A stretch of DNA of 64,000 nt from Heliocidaris tuberculata (taxonomy: Eukaryota > Echinodermata > Echinoidea > Camarodonta > Echinometridae). The stretch lies in assembly GCA_025618425.1 (NCBI GenBank), contig CM046836.1:16208135-16272134 (forward strand), written 5' to 3'. Both the position numbers and the translations under genes were made by a program. The notes beneath the pieces are model-generated. The model did not search any database and was not told the DNA's origin. It worked only from the letters and a program-made list of their open reading frames with translations. Below, in pieces: positions 37,195-46,599 of the stretch (its first letter is position 1; each line of letters begins with the position of its first letter).

Positions 37195-37840
37195 AGGGGG
37201 TACCCAATGGTGAAACAATGTTAGTTCATTTAAAAGATCATGATTTTATTAGCAGAAAATCACCTGCCTTAAGTTTTTTAAAAATTCGTGTTGCCAGAAA
37301 AATCCCCGAAATATGGTAAGACTTCAGGATATTTTGGCCCCTCAGCTGTGTCCCAATTTCAGCTAGGTAACCACAATGACGTCAAAGTGGCTACCCAGGT
37401 TCGCGTATTGCAGTTGTGTTGCGCGCTAGACTGTACAAAATGCATTACACCTTGCGCGCATTTTGCTATAATTGCGCGACAAGGGCCCCGTTGCATAAAA
37501 GTTACTATTATGGTAACTTTGCCATCAATGGTAACTACCATGGTAACAATGCTCAACAGCCAATCAAAAGCAAGGTTTCCATGGAAGTTACCATTGATGG
37601 CAAAGTTACCATAATAGTAACTTTTATGCAACGGGGCCAAGGTAACCACTTTGACGTCATTGTGGTTACCTAGCTGAAAATGGGACACAGCTGAGGGGCC
37701 AAAATATCCTGAAATCTTACCATATTTCGGGGATTTTCTGGCAACACGAATTTAAAAAAAAATTAAGGCAGATGATTTTCTTCTAATAAAATCATGATCT
37801 TTCAAATGAACTAACATTGTTTCAGCATTGGGTACCCCCT
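37195..37840. mobile_element. TTAA-flanked element (AGGGGGTACCCAATG ends), copy 1
   Basis: Flanked by TTAA at 37191-37194 and 37841-37844; inverted ends AGGGGGTACCCAATG. TTAA target and ends are piggyBac-like. 157 bp longer than the copy at 57265-57753 because of a nested MITE. Confidence 0.8.
37485..37637. mobile_element. 153-bp palindromic MITE (GCCCCGTTGCATAAAAG ends)
   Basis: Near-perfect palindrome GCCCCGTTGCATAAAAGTTA...TTATGCAACGGGGC with 5-bp target duplication CAAGG (37480-37484, 37638-37642). The empty site is seen in the sister element at 57.55 kb (GCGCGACAAGGTAACC). Confidence 0.88.
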
Positions 37841-38789
37841 TTAAGTCGGATATTTTAACCGACAAATTTGCTCTCAGCCAATCAGATGCAAGGATATCAA
37901 TATCTTATAACAGCATATCACACGCCGTGCTGACGCGCGCATGCACACCCTATTGCATTTTTACATATTTCAAGTGATTTTCTGGTAACATTTCCTATCG
38001 ATTTTGAAAAAAGGCCAGAAATAAAAATTCACGGCCAAGATTTCTGTTTTACAGCCAGAATACGGCCAAATTTTTTTGGCCGTGAAAATTTTTTTTTTTT
38101 TTCACGGCCAAACTAAATGTTCATGTCAATAAGTTTCGCGCAATTTGTTGCATCTGCGCGCGCACAGAATCAGTCTAAAAACACAAAATATTTCATAACT
38201 AATTCATAAAAAGGCCAGAATTCTACAAAACCAGTAGAAGTCAAAATAAGAAAGGTTAAACCTAGAACTCTTTCTCTTTTAAGAAACCTTTTAACTGGTT
38301 AATTCCCACCATTAACAGCACTGCTAACCAATTAACAAACTTACCTTGTCACTGCGAGTCGATTACTTTCCCCATAGAAACACGTGTAATTTGGATGTTC
38401 TACGTTTTTTTGAGGCAACATAAAAAGGCCGTTTTCAAACAAAATTGGCCAGAATTCTACATATGAGATGATTACATTTTTATGCTCAGCAGCTTCTTTG
38501 TTTCTTCAATATTCATATTCCTTTTTAACTGAATTAACTTGTTAAAAAGTGAAAAAGATGTAAGTATTTCTAAAAGTTGAAATTTGAGTTTTCATGATTA
38601 ATGTAGAGGGTTCTATGGAGGGAATCGCAGAGGGAAAGTGATACACGCGCGCGCATGGTTGAGAATGCAACACACTTTTTGGTATGTACGGCCAAATTTC
38701 TGGAATCTGGCCGGAAAAAAGGCCAAATGGCAACCCTGATCTCTACCTTTCGTGGATAGAGATTGATGGCACGTACATTGCATATGCAT

Positions 38790-39062
38790 GCACTGCTCTT
38801 GACGCTCAAATACTGCCCTCTCTCGTCGGTGGCGCAAGTCCTGTCAAAAAAAATTCGCATCCGGTACAACTTACATTTTACATGTCTATTTCAAAATGCT
38901 GCTGCTCGGTAAAGCATATACGGATGGATGCCATCAAGGTATCATTTAAAAGCATAATACTTCTACTTTATGTAAAATAGATAGTTATTGTCACGGAGCA
39001 CATAGTGTGGTCACAGTGACCCTTTGTTTTAGGGTTTCGTTTTTTCTGGGACGCACTGTACA
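38790..39062. mobile_element. Short inverted copy of the TACAGTGCGTCCCAG element
   Basis: Reads TTGACGCTCAAATACTGCCC...GGGACGCACTGTA, inverse of the ends at 12.44 and 11.52 kb with most of the middle missing. A candidate deletion derivative. Confidence 0.65.
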
Positions 39063-39453
39063 TGCAACACCAATGATGTTGGTATTTTTAAAGCCATCAT
39101 TTATGCAAGCGCCAAAAAGTTTTTCAATAACAAAGCATTTTGGCCTTACTCAAATTATAATAAGATATATTTATAACGAGGTTTGCATATAAACAGCCAA
39201 GCAGTTTTATGGTGCAGTCAGTGCATTTTCAATGGTGCAAATATCACAGAGGAGAGCATAAGGTGGCTATCACGTCCATATTTTTGTTGTTTAAGTTTCA
39301 GCATCGTCTAATAATCATTTCGTTGAAGGAATTTCCGTTGAACAAGAAAGAATGCAAATCCTCAGTGAGTTGTATTTTGGCCTTTTGAAAATAAAAATAG
39401 TGATATTCTGTGGCAACGATGATTGCTATAACATCAAAATGTATCATGATTAC

Positions 39454-39810
39454 CTGTTCCATCCAACACGCTCAGGTGAATGAAGAATCCCTGTCGTCCA
39501 AAGGAAGGACTGGCTTCAAATTCAACAAACATATCACCTCCTTGGATGTAGATGTCGCTTGGGTTACCGCTATAGTAACTGCCAAAATACAGAAGGTCCT
39601 GCCCAGAAGAATTTGCTAAGTCGCCACGCCCAATTCTCAAACTGTCCCCAGATCCAAGGTAGACAAACCCAAATACCAGTTGATACACGATGTCTGTGGC
39701 TTCTGTTCCACTATGCTTGAACTTCCAGAGCATGTAGGCATTTGGCGGATAGTTATTTGGATAGTTGTGAGATTCGAGATATATGGAAGATCCCACACTT
39801 AAATCAATAT
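39454..39810 (-). CDS. CUB exon 3, cysteine-free
   Basis: A 357-nt exon, acceptor CTAATCAAG, donor GTAATC. Motifs: ESHNYPNNYPPNAYMLWKF, GSGDSLRIGRGD, YFGSYYSGNPSDIYIQGGD, FVEFEASPSFGRQGFFIHL. Cysteine-free like its siblings. It differs in having FEAS in place of FDAD (loss of an otherwise conserved Asp) and LDGTG at the end, so it lacks the terminal sequon of the other CUB exons. It is closest to the CUB exons at 1.9 and 7.5 kb despite lying next to the other subgroup. Confidence 0.88.
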
Positions 39811-40117
39811 CTTGATTAGGGAATAAACACGAGAATAACGAATAATTAAAACAATATGCACAGAAAAATCAGCCGAATGGGTAACAATCACGTTTTTTTT
39901 AATACAATACTTTGAATTGGCGCATTAGCCTGGAAGAGTGATTCTTTTCCTCTTGTGCAATTGACTGTTAAGCTACACTAGTACTTCCTGTGGACACAAA
40001 AATTAGGCAATTAACATTTCAATGAGAGACGTTACTTCTTCTAAATATACTTTAAAGGCTATTCTCATGATATAGGTTGTGATAACTATGTTATTTTGAC
40101 TGCCCATTTATACTTAC

Positions 40118-40210
40118 CGCAATCTCTCTCGTCACTGCCATCAACACAATCAGGAATGTAGTCACAGGTTCCATTGAAGACAAGTTGTCCATCCCTACAG
40201 ACGAACGCAC
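40118..40210 (-). CDS. LDLa exon 4
   Basis: A 93-nt exon, acceptor CTAAAG, donor GTAAGT. It encodes AFVCRDGQLVFNGTCDYIPD and CVDGSDERDC. Four cysteines; GQLV takes the place of the G-x-C-I strand of standard LDLa, so Cys3 is absent. It carries an NGT sequon two residues before the CDY turn. It closely resembles the LDLa exons at 41.4 and 42.5 kb. Confidence 0.88.
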
Positions 40211-40964
40211 CTTTAGAAGAAAAAAATGACATAATAGAATATGAAATTTAACTTGACACAGGGGCAGCACCAGGGTATTTTGATAGTAGGGGCAAGACGA
40301 CCTAAAGATGACGTCATATTTTTTCTCCATTAAATAACAGGGGTAATATAGAGTTATATGTTTAAGACCTCTCTTTTTAATACTCCTCTTTCTTCTTTCT
40401 TCCCTTTTCTTCCTCCTTTTCTTCTTTTTTTTTTTCACTACTTGAAAAATCATAGGGGGAGGGCGCCCCCTCTGCCCCCCCCCCTGTAGCGCCGCCCCTG
40501 GACTTGACATATACACAAACAAAAGGAAGACAAGTTCCTAAAGCGCTTGCAATACACATAGGAAGAATTTGTAGTTTTAATGAAAAAGTACAACTTTTGA
40601 GTTGTCTGAAATTTCTGTAATGATTGACACTAACCCATAACATTCATGACAAGTACCCCTTTGAACAATTAGAACATTTTAAGGAAAATATAATGATCAA
40701 GCATACAGAAAAAAATTCTTTCACTAGAAATACTAAAGTTCTACACTTGCTATTATTTTCATTCAAGAATGAAGGCATCCTATTGACAAAGAGCACATAC
40801 TGATTCTAATAATCATTATAAGAGGAAATTCTGTATTATGCAGAACCTAAATATCAGTATTAAACCAATATGTTAGATCAATTATCAATATCCTTTAATC
40901 TGTCCTTTTTTAGATTCAACTTGTCATTCTACAAGTATGGTTTGGTCTAAAAGAATTTACATAC

Positions 40965-41327
40965 CTGAAGTGTTCCTCACCCTGAGTAGAATTTGGAACC
41001 CGCTCCATTCAGCATAACTGTCCGCATCAAATTCAATGAATATATCCCCAGCGTTCAAGAATAGGACACTTGGTCTCCCATTATAGTAGTCACCGTATGA
41101 TGCCACTACAGATGATGTATTATCTGGATCTGAACCGTATCCAATTGTAAGGTAGTCATTGTAATCAATACTAACGTATCCATTGAAAGAGATGATGTAA
41201 ATGATATTAGTAGTGTCTAGACCTTCTTCATATTGGAATAGCCAGAGTACATAAGCATCATCGGGGTAGTAACCAGGATAATTGTGAGATGACAGGGTGA
41301 CATTCATTCCAAGGGCGAGATAAAAAT
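40965..41327 (-). CDS. CUB exon 4, cysteine-free
   Basis: A 363-nt exon, acceptor TTTGTGCAG, donor GTATGT. Motifs: NVTLSSHNYPGYYPDDAYVL, FNGYVSIDYNDYLTIGYGSD, YGDYYNGRPSVLFLNAGD, FIEFDADSYAEWSGFQILL; ends in the sequon NTS. It is the diverged, downstream relative of the two near-identical CUB exons at 42.06 and 43.15 kb. It has SFNGYVSID where they have EFGYIRID and lacks their extra DY in YGDYDYYNG. Confidence 0.9.
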
Positions 41328-41433
41328 CTGCACAAAGAATATGAATGAAAGTTAGAACATGATACTGTGTACACACCGTTATTTATGAACTATGAGGAAA
41401 CAAAAAAAGTTAAAAACAAATTTTCCTACTTAC

Positions 41434-41526
41434 CGCAATTTTCTTCATCACTGCCATCAACACAATCAGGAATGTAGTCACAGGTTCCATTGAAGACGAG
41501 GTGTCCATGCCCACAGACAAATGCAC
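41434..41526 (-). CDS. LDLa exon 5 (first copy of the 1,095-bp duplication)
   Basis: A 93-nt exon, acceptor TTCAGAAG, donor GTAAGTAG. It encodes AFVCGHGHLVFNGTCDYIPD and CVDGSDEENC with four cysteines. No base difference was seen between this exon and the one 1,095 bp further right. Confidence 0.9.
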
Positions 41527-42056
41527 CTTCTGAAGAAAAAAAAATGCCAAAATAGAATATGAAATTTAACTTGCATAAACACAAACAAAATGAAAACAAG
41601 TTCCTAAAGCGCTTGCAATTCTCAAATGATGAATTTGTAGGTTTTATGAAAAAGTACAACTTATGAGTTGTCATACGGTGACTACGACTACTATAATCTG
41701 TAATGATTGATACTAACCCATAACTTTCATGACAAGTACCCCTTTGAACAATTAAAACATTTTTAGAAAAATATGATGGAAGCAGAAAGAAAAACAAATC
41801 TTCCACTAGAAATACAAAAGATTTACACTTGCTATTCTTTGCATTCATTCATTAATGCAGCCTACTATTGACAAAGAGCACATACCGATTCTAATACTTA
41901 TTGTAAGAGGAAATTCTGTATTACCCAGAACCTCCATATCAGTATCATACCGATATGTTACATGTAGATCAATTATCAATATAATTTACTTTGTCTTTTT
42001 CTTAGATTCAATCTGTCATTCTACATGTTTGGTTTGGTCTAAAAGAATTTACATAC

Positions 42057-42422
42057 CTGAAGTGTTCCTTACACTAAGTACAATTTGGAACCCGCTCCAT
42101 TCAGCATAATTGTCTGCATCAAATTCAATGAATATATCTCCAGCGTTCACGAATAGGCCACTTGGTCTCCCATTATAGTAGTCGTAGTCACCGTATGATG
42201 CCACTACAGATGATGTATTATCTGGATCTGAACCGTATCCAATTGTAAGGTAGTCATTGTAATCAATACGGATGTATCCAAATTCGATAACGTAGATGAT
42301 ATCAGTTGTGTCAAGACCTTCTTCATACTGGAATAACCAGAGTACATAGGCATCATCGGGGTAGTAACCAGGATAATTGTGAGATGACAGGGTGACATTC
42401 ATTCCAAGGGCGAGATAAAAAT
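42057..42422 (-). CDS. CUB exon 5, cysteine-free
   Basis: A 366-nt exon, same splice borders as the CUB exon at 40.97 kb. Motifs: EFGYIRIDYNDYLTIGYGSD, YGDYDYYNGRPSGLFVNAGD, FIEFDADNYAEWSGFQIVL, terminal NTSG. Its translated product is identical to that of the exon at 43152-43517; the one base difference noticed is silent (CTC/CTT near the 5' end of the exon). Confidence 0.9.
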
Positions 42423-42528
42423 CTGCACAAAGAATATGAATGAAAGTTAGAACATGATACTGTGTACACACCGTTATTTATGAACTATGAGGAAACAAAA
42501 AAAGTTAAAAACAAATTTTCCTACTTAC

Positions 42529-42621
42529 CGCAATTTTCTTCATCACTGCCATCAACACAATCAGGAATGTAGTCACAGGTTCCATTGAAGACGAGGTGTC
42601 CATGCCCACAGACAAATGCAC
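42529..42621 (-). CDS. LDLa exon 6 (second copy of the 1,095-bp duplication)
   Basis: This 93-nt exon is an exact counterpart of the LDLa exon at 41434-41526, shifted by 1,095 bp and with the same flanking intron sequence. Four cysteines, an NGT sequon and an intact acidic cage. Identical introns on both sides mean either a very recent unequal crossover or gene conversion, or an assembly duplication. Confidence 0.9.
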
Positions 42622-43151
42622 CTTCTGAAGAAAAAAAAATGCCAAAATAGAATATGAAATTTAACTTGCATAAACACAAACAAAATGAAAACAAGTTCCT
42701 AAAGCGCTTGCAATTCTCAAATGATGAATTTGTAGGTTTTATGAAAAAGTACAACTTATGAGTTGTCATACGGTGACTACGACTACTATAATCTGTAATG
42801 ATTGATACTAACCCATAACTTTCATGACAAGTACCCCTTTGAACAATTAAAACATTTTTAGAAAAATATGATGGAAGCAGAAAGAAAAACAAATCTTCCA
42901 CTAGAAATACAAAAGATTTACACTTGCTATTCTTTGCATTCATTCATTAATGCAGCCTACTATTGACAAAGAGCACATACCGATTCTAATACTTATTGTA
43001 AGAGGAAATTCTGTATTACCCAGAACCTCCATATCAGTATCATACCGATATGTTACATGTAGATCAATTATCAATATAATTTACTTTGTCTTTTTCTTAG
43101 ATTCAATCTGTCATTCTACATGTTTGGTTTGGTCTAAAAGAATTTACATAC

Positions 43152-43517
43152 CTGAAGTGTTCCTTACACTAAGTACAATTTGGAACCCGCTCCATTCAGC
43201 ATAATTGTCTGCATCAAATTCAATGAATATATCTCCAGCGTTCACGAATAGGCCACTTGGTCTCCCATTATAGTAGTCGTAGTCACCGTATGATGCCACT
43301 ACAGATGATGTATTATCTGGATCTGAACCGTATCCAATTGTAAGGTAGTCATTGTAATCAATACGGATGTATCCAAATTCGATAACGTAGATGATATCAG
43401 TTGTGTCAAGACCTTCTTCATACTGGAATAACCAGAGTACATAGGCATCATCGGGGTAGTAACCAGGATAATTGTGAGATGACAGGGTGACATTCATTCC
43501 AAGGGCAAGATAAAAAT
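43152..43517 (-). CDS. CUB exon 6, cysteine-free
   Basis: A 366-nt exon with the same protein as CUB exon 5. Its upstream intron (43.53-43.64 kb) differs from that of its twin by a small insertion (AAACAG-type) and a C-rich tract followed by an A-rich tract, marking the right end of the near-identical duplicated segment. Confidence 0.9.
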
Positions 43518-43641
43518 CTGCACAAAGAATATAAACAGATGAATGAAAGTTGGAACATGATACTGTGTACACACCGTTATTTATTAACTATGAGGACCCC
43601 CCCCCAAAAAAAAGAGGGTAAATACAAATTTGCATACTTAC

Positions 43642-43734
43642 GGCAATTTTCTTCATCACTGCCATCGACACAGTCAGGAGTGTAGTTACATCTGCCATCG
43701 AAGACGTATGATCCGTCTCCACAAATATGTGCTC
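43642..43734 (-). CDS. LDLa exon 7
   Basis: A 93-nt exon, acceptor CTATATAG, donor GTAAGT. It encodes AHICGDGSYVFDGRCNYTPD and CVDGSDEENC: four cysteines, NYT sequon, CNY instead of CDY. It ends with C, so the codon across the next junction becomes CAT (His) where most other LDLa-CUB junctions give Asp. Confidence 0.88.
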
Positions 43735-44323
43735 CTATATAGACATATTTAAATTAAAGACATTACTATTTTCATTCAATATCAATGATTCTCTTCATAT
43801 GAATCATATGTGATTCATAAATTATAAATCAATTATATGTGGAGGAACAACTATCGGGAAATCCTTATATGCCAGAATTAATGTGTTTGATTTATAACGA
43901 TGGCACTTAATCAGAGAAATTTTAATTTGTCATTGACAAATCAATGATAATATAATCGAAATATTTCCAATAGTAATTAATGTCAAAACAAATGTTCTTT
44001 TTCACTGATCTAAAACTATAAACAGAGTACCCTGTCCTGGAGATGCATCACTTTTACATTGATCATTATTAATAGACCAAAGATCTTTTCCCAATCCTTC
44101 ACATTTATAATTTGTTTTAAATTCGGACACTAATTTTTCAGATTAATGTCTACATATCACATTAAATAAATGTACCTGTTTTCACATATTGTAACAGCGT
44201 TTTCCATGTGCTGATACTTGCTTGCATTCTTTTATTTAATTTTATACTTCAAATAATGGCTTGAAAAGTCATTAAAGTTTTCCTATCATTACAAAAAAGA
44301 ACAGAGCTGTGAAATCTTCATAC

Positions 44324-44683
44324 CTGAGGAGTTCCTCACACTTAGTTCCAGCTGGAATCCTTGCCATTCATAATTGTCGTCTGCATCAAATTCAATGAAT
44401 ATATTTCCAGCATTCAATATCAAGTCATTTGGTGTCCCACTGTAGTAATTACCATAGGACACAACCACGGATGAAGAATCGTCTGGATCTGAACCGTATC
44501 CAATTTTCAGGTAGTCGTAGTAATGAATACGGATGTATCCAAATTCGATGACGTAGACAATATCAGTTGTGTCAAGACCATCTTCATACTGGAATATCCA
44601 GAGTACATAGGCATCATCGGGGTAGTAACCAGGGTAGTTGTGAGAGGAGAGGGTCGTAGTCATTCCAAGGCTGAGCACAAAAT
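44324..44683 (-). CDS. CUB exon 7, cysteine-free
   Basis: A 360-nt exon, acceptor CTAAATAG, donor GTATGA. Motifs: TLSSHNYPGYYPDDAYVLW, EFGYIRIHYYDYLKIGYGSD, YGNYYSGTPNDLILNAGN, FIEFDADDNYEWQGFQLEL, terminal NSSG. It is the most 5' intact exon of the array and belongs to the DYNDYL/YGSDPD subgroup (exons at 40.97, 42.06, 43.15 and 44.32 kb). Confidence 0.88.
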
Positions 44684-44915
44684 CTATTTAGGTTATAAAT
44701 GAAATGCAACATGGTATACATACAAAATGCATATGTGAGAGCATTTGTAGGAATTATACACACAAACTGAACCTTGGTTTGGACAGCAGAGGCCATAGCC
44801 AAGGGTGTTTGTACTAGCTGTTTCGAAGGTACAGGAGGGTGGATAATATTACTAGTATCCGAAAGTTTGTAAATACACCGAATGACCTGCTTCATTCTGT
44901 TCCATCATTCTCTCT

Positions 44916-44946
<31 letters not shown>

Positions 44947-45119
44947 TTATATATATCAATATATTCCCAAAATGATGACAATGATCTAGTGTCATTTGAT
45001 AAATACCGTATCCCATATTTCATTAATGTAAGCGTGGACTTATTAAGTGAGATCCAACATTGACGATTAACCACATGGTCATATTAAAACCGGCTTCGCG
45101 ATGGGCAAATAAATACCTG

Positions 45120-45607
45120 GGGAGGTATTCTGAAAGCTCAATTAGCGGTCGTGTCGTGTAGTGTGCGGTGGCCTAAGTTCTCCGGTTTTTAGTGGCACAG
45201 CGCTCTTTTACTGTATTTTTCATGTGAAAGGTTGGCCGTTCAATCGCAAGGATGATATGTCTGATTAAATGAGAATTACCTTATCGATTCTGATACAAAG
45301 GAGTAGTCTCAATATTGGTTTTCAAGGTTTTGTTGATGTTTGAAATCAAGAAAATCAAATTATCGCAAGACTTGCTATGTTGAAGTTGGAGCGCGTATAC
45401 ACAATTTTTCTTTGTTACAGCGCATCTGATTTGTTGAAATGGACTTAAAAGAGGAGGAGCATAATTATCTTGACGACGCCGGACTTAACTGAGCGCTAAG
45501 TGAACTTTCAGAAAACGGAGTTGGAGGTCTATTATTGCTCTTTTAACTAGGGAACTTAAGAGGAAAGTTAAAATGAATGTTAAGTGAGCTTTCAGAATAC
45601 CGCCCCT
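45120..45607. mobile_element. MITE with GGGG(A/C)GGTATTCTGAAAGCTCA ends
   Basis: Ends GGGGAGGTATTCTGAAAGCT and the inverse of AGCTTTCAGAATACCGCCCC enclose ~490 bp with no open frame. It sits in the intron 5' of CUB exon 7. Confidence 0.7.
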
Positions 45608-46020
45608 AGACACATGTCCGCTCTCAATCAATTATTTGATTACAATCTATGTAATTTTTTATGGTAGGTCAAAATGCTGTGGGTTTGTACATCATCTCTT
45701 TTAATCACAATAGAGCCAATGCATTATTTTCATGACATGGTTCATCATAGGCCTCATTCGGAAAACTGCCTCAAAATACTTCAGTGGAAAAATAAAACAT
45801 CACATGTGAATGAATGGCAAGTGGGACAAAACAAAATTCGCAGTGCACAACAATGACCCATCTGATTACTCTGTGAAATCTGTCTGAAGATGCAGACATA
45901 TAAAGTGCACCAGCTGAGTACTACATTTATTTTGTTGCGTTTGTTTGTTTTTGTTTTGTTTTTATTTTGTCTTTTTGAGGTGGCATACTGCTTCCTGAGT
46001 GAACTAGGCTTCATACGTAC

Positions 46021-46596
46021 CACAGTTACTCTCGTCAGTTCCATCAACACAATCAGGGATTCAAGATTCAAGATTCAAATTCATAAGTCATATAAAGTAT
46101 TTACATTGTAGAAGAAACTCATCATTCAAACATAACGCATATGGACTTGGTTTAACATATTGTTTTCTAAAATAAATGTTATAACAGAGAGAGGTTTACA
46201 CACATTTCAATTGTTCCTTGATAATAATAATCGAAAATGTAACGAAAGGGAACTAGCAGAGAAGCGGAGCTTGTAAATAGCATGTTCCCAATTAAAAATC
46301 ATTATAATTATGTACATGATTCAGAAATCTCATCGTTGTTTTTTGTTTTGTTTTTAGTGTTTTTTTTTTAAAATATAGTATACGTTAAGTAACTTACTTA
46401 AATAATAAAAACACAAAGGCTCATCTAGATGAAGAAGCAGATTGGGAGGGACAGGTTGATAGAGGAAAAGAGATGAAATCAGGAAAGGGAGTAAGAAATG
46501 GGGAATAAATCATTAAAAAAAAAAACCAGAAAAAACAAAAGGGATGTAGTCACACTCCATCAAAGACAGAAGATCCATCACCACAGGTAAATGATC
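46021..46596 (-). pseudogene. Dead LDLa exon 8, split by a retroposon and frameshifted
   Basis: The 5' half (46541-46596, acceptor TTGTAG) reads SFTCGDGSSVFDGV and then hits TGA because two bases are missing before the TGTGAC of the CDY turn. The 3' half (46021-46060) reads PDCVDGTDESNC and keeps a usable donor GTACGT. Between them lies a 480-bp insertion flanked by GGGAT on both sides. Without the insertion and one target copy the exon is 91 nt, two less than its siblings' 93. It cannot encode an LDLa repeat; being phase 1-1, skipping it would keep the frame. Confidence 0.88.
46061..46540 (-). mobile_element. Retroposon insertion inside an LDLa exon
   Basis: A 480-bp element with 5-bp target site duplication GGGAT (46056-46060 and 46541-46545). 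On the minus strand it ends in a short repeated tail TTGAATCTTGAATC, the kind of 3' end seen in non-LTR retroposons; the LINE tail at 18.9 kb is similar (repeated AATC). No coding region was recognised. A 5'-truncated LINE or a SINE is the likeliest identity. Confidence 0.75.
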
Positions 46597-46599
46597 CTA

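Larger units (their letters stand above)
36842..38738. mobile_element. hAT-like element (CAGGGTTGCCA ends) hosting nested elements
   Basis: Ends CAGGGTTGCCA / TGGCAACCCTG with an 8-bp target duplication ATCTCTAC (36834-36841, 38739-38746), the hallmark of hAT elements. The interior is rich in CGGCCAAA motifs and holds 37168-37915 (a MITE with GGGGAGCGTTTCATGAAA end), which holds a TTAA element, which holds a fourth MITE. No transposase seen. Confidence 0.8.
41257..43505. repeat. 1,095-bp tandem duplication of an LDLa-CUB exon pair
   Basis: 41257-42410 and 42352-43505 match at an offset of 1,095 bp across exons and introns; no base difference was noticed until 43506 (G/A). To the left (before ~41257) the copies diverge at several positions per 60 bp, to the right at 43.53 kb. 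The duplicated unit is one LDLa plus one CUB exon. Confidence 0.88.
1109..46596 (-). other. Modular CUB/LDLa gene (span of 15 visible exons; both ends missing)
   Basis: Fifteen exons alternate strictly LDLa-CUB-LDLa-CUB from 46.6 kb down to 1.1 kb. Each exon is one domain, begins with two bases of a split codon and ends with one base of the next (phase 1-1), and has AG/GT borders, so any exon can be skipped or duplicated without shifting the frame. No signal peptide, membrane segment or stop codon is visible, so start and end lie elsewhere. CUB and LDLa modules are extracellular binding domains, so a secreted or cell-surface binding protein or modular protease is likely. Oddities: no cysteine in any CUB, four instead of six cysteines in every LDLa, a recent internal duplication and one dead exon. 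Ligand and function are unknown. Confidence 0.85.

Noticed and set aside
40091..40522. 143-codon minus-strand frame containing the LDLa exon 40118-40210
   Set aside because: Only the LDLa exon is real; the rest is an intron read-through with a poly-A/G run.
41426..42943. Two identical 140-codon minus-strand frames as separate genes
   Set aside because: They are intron read-throughs into the two duplicated LDLa exons; splice acceptors mark the real exon starts.
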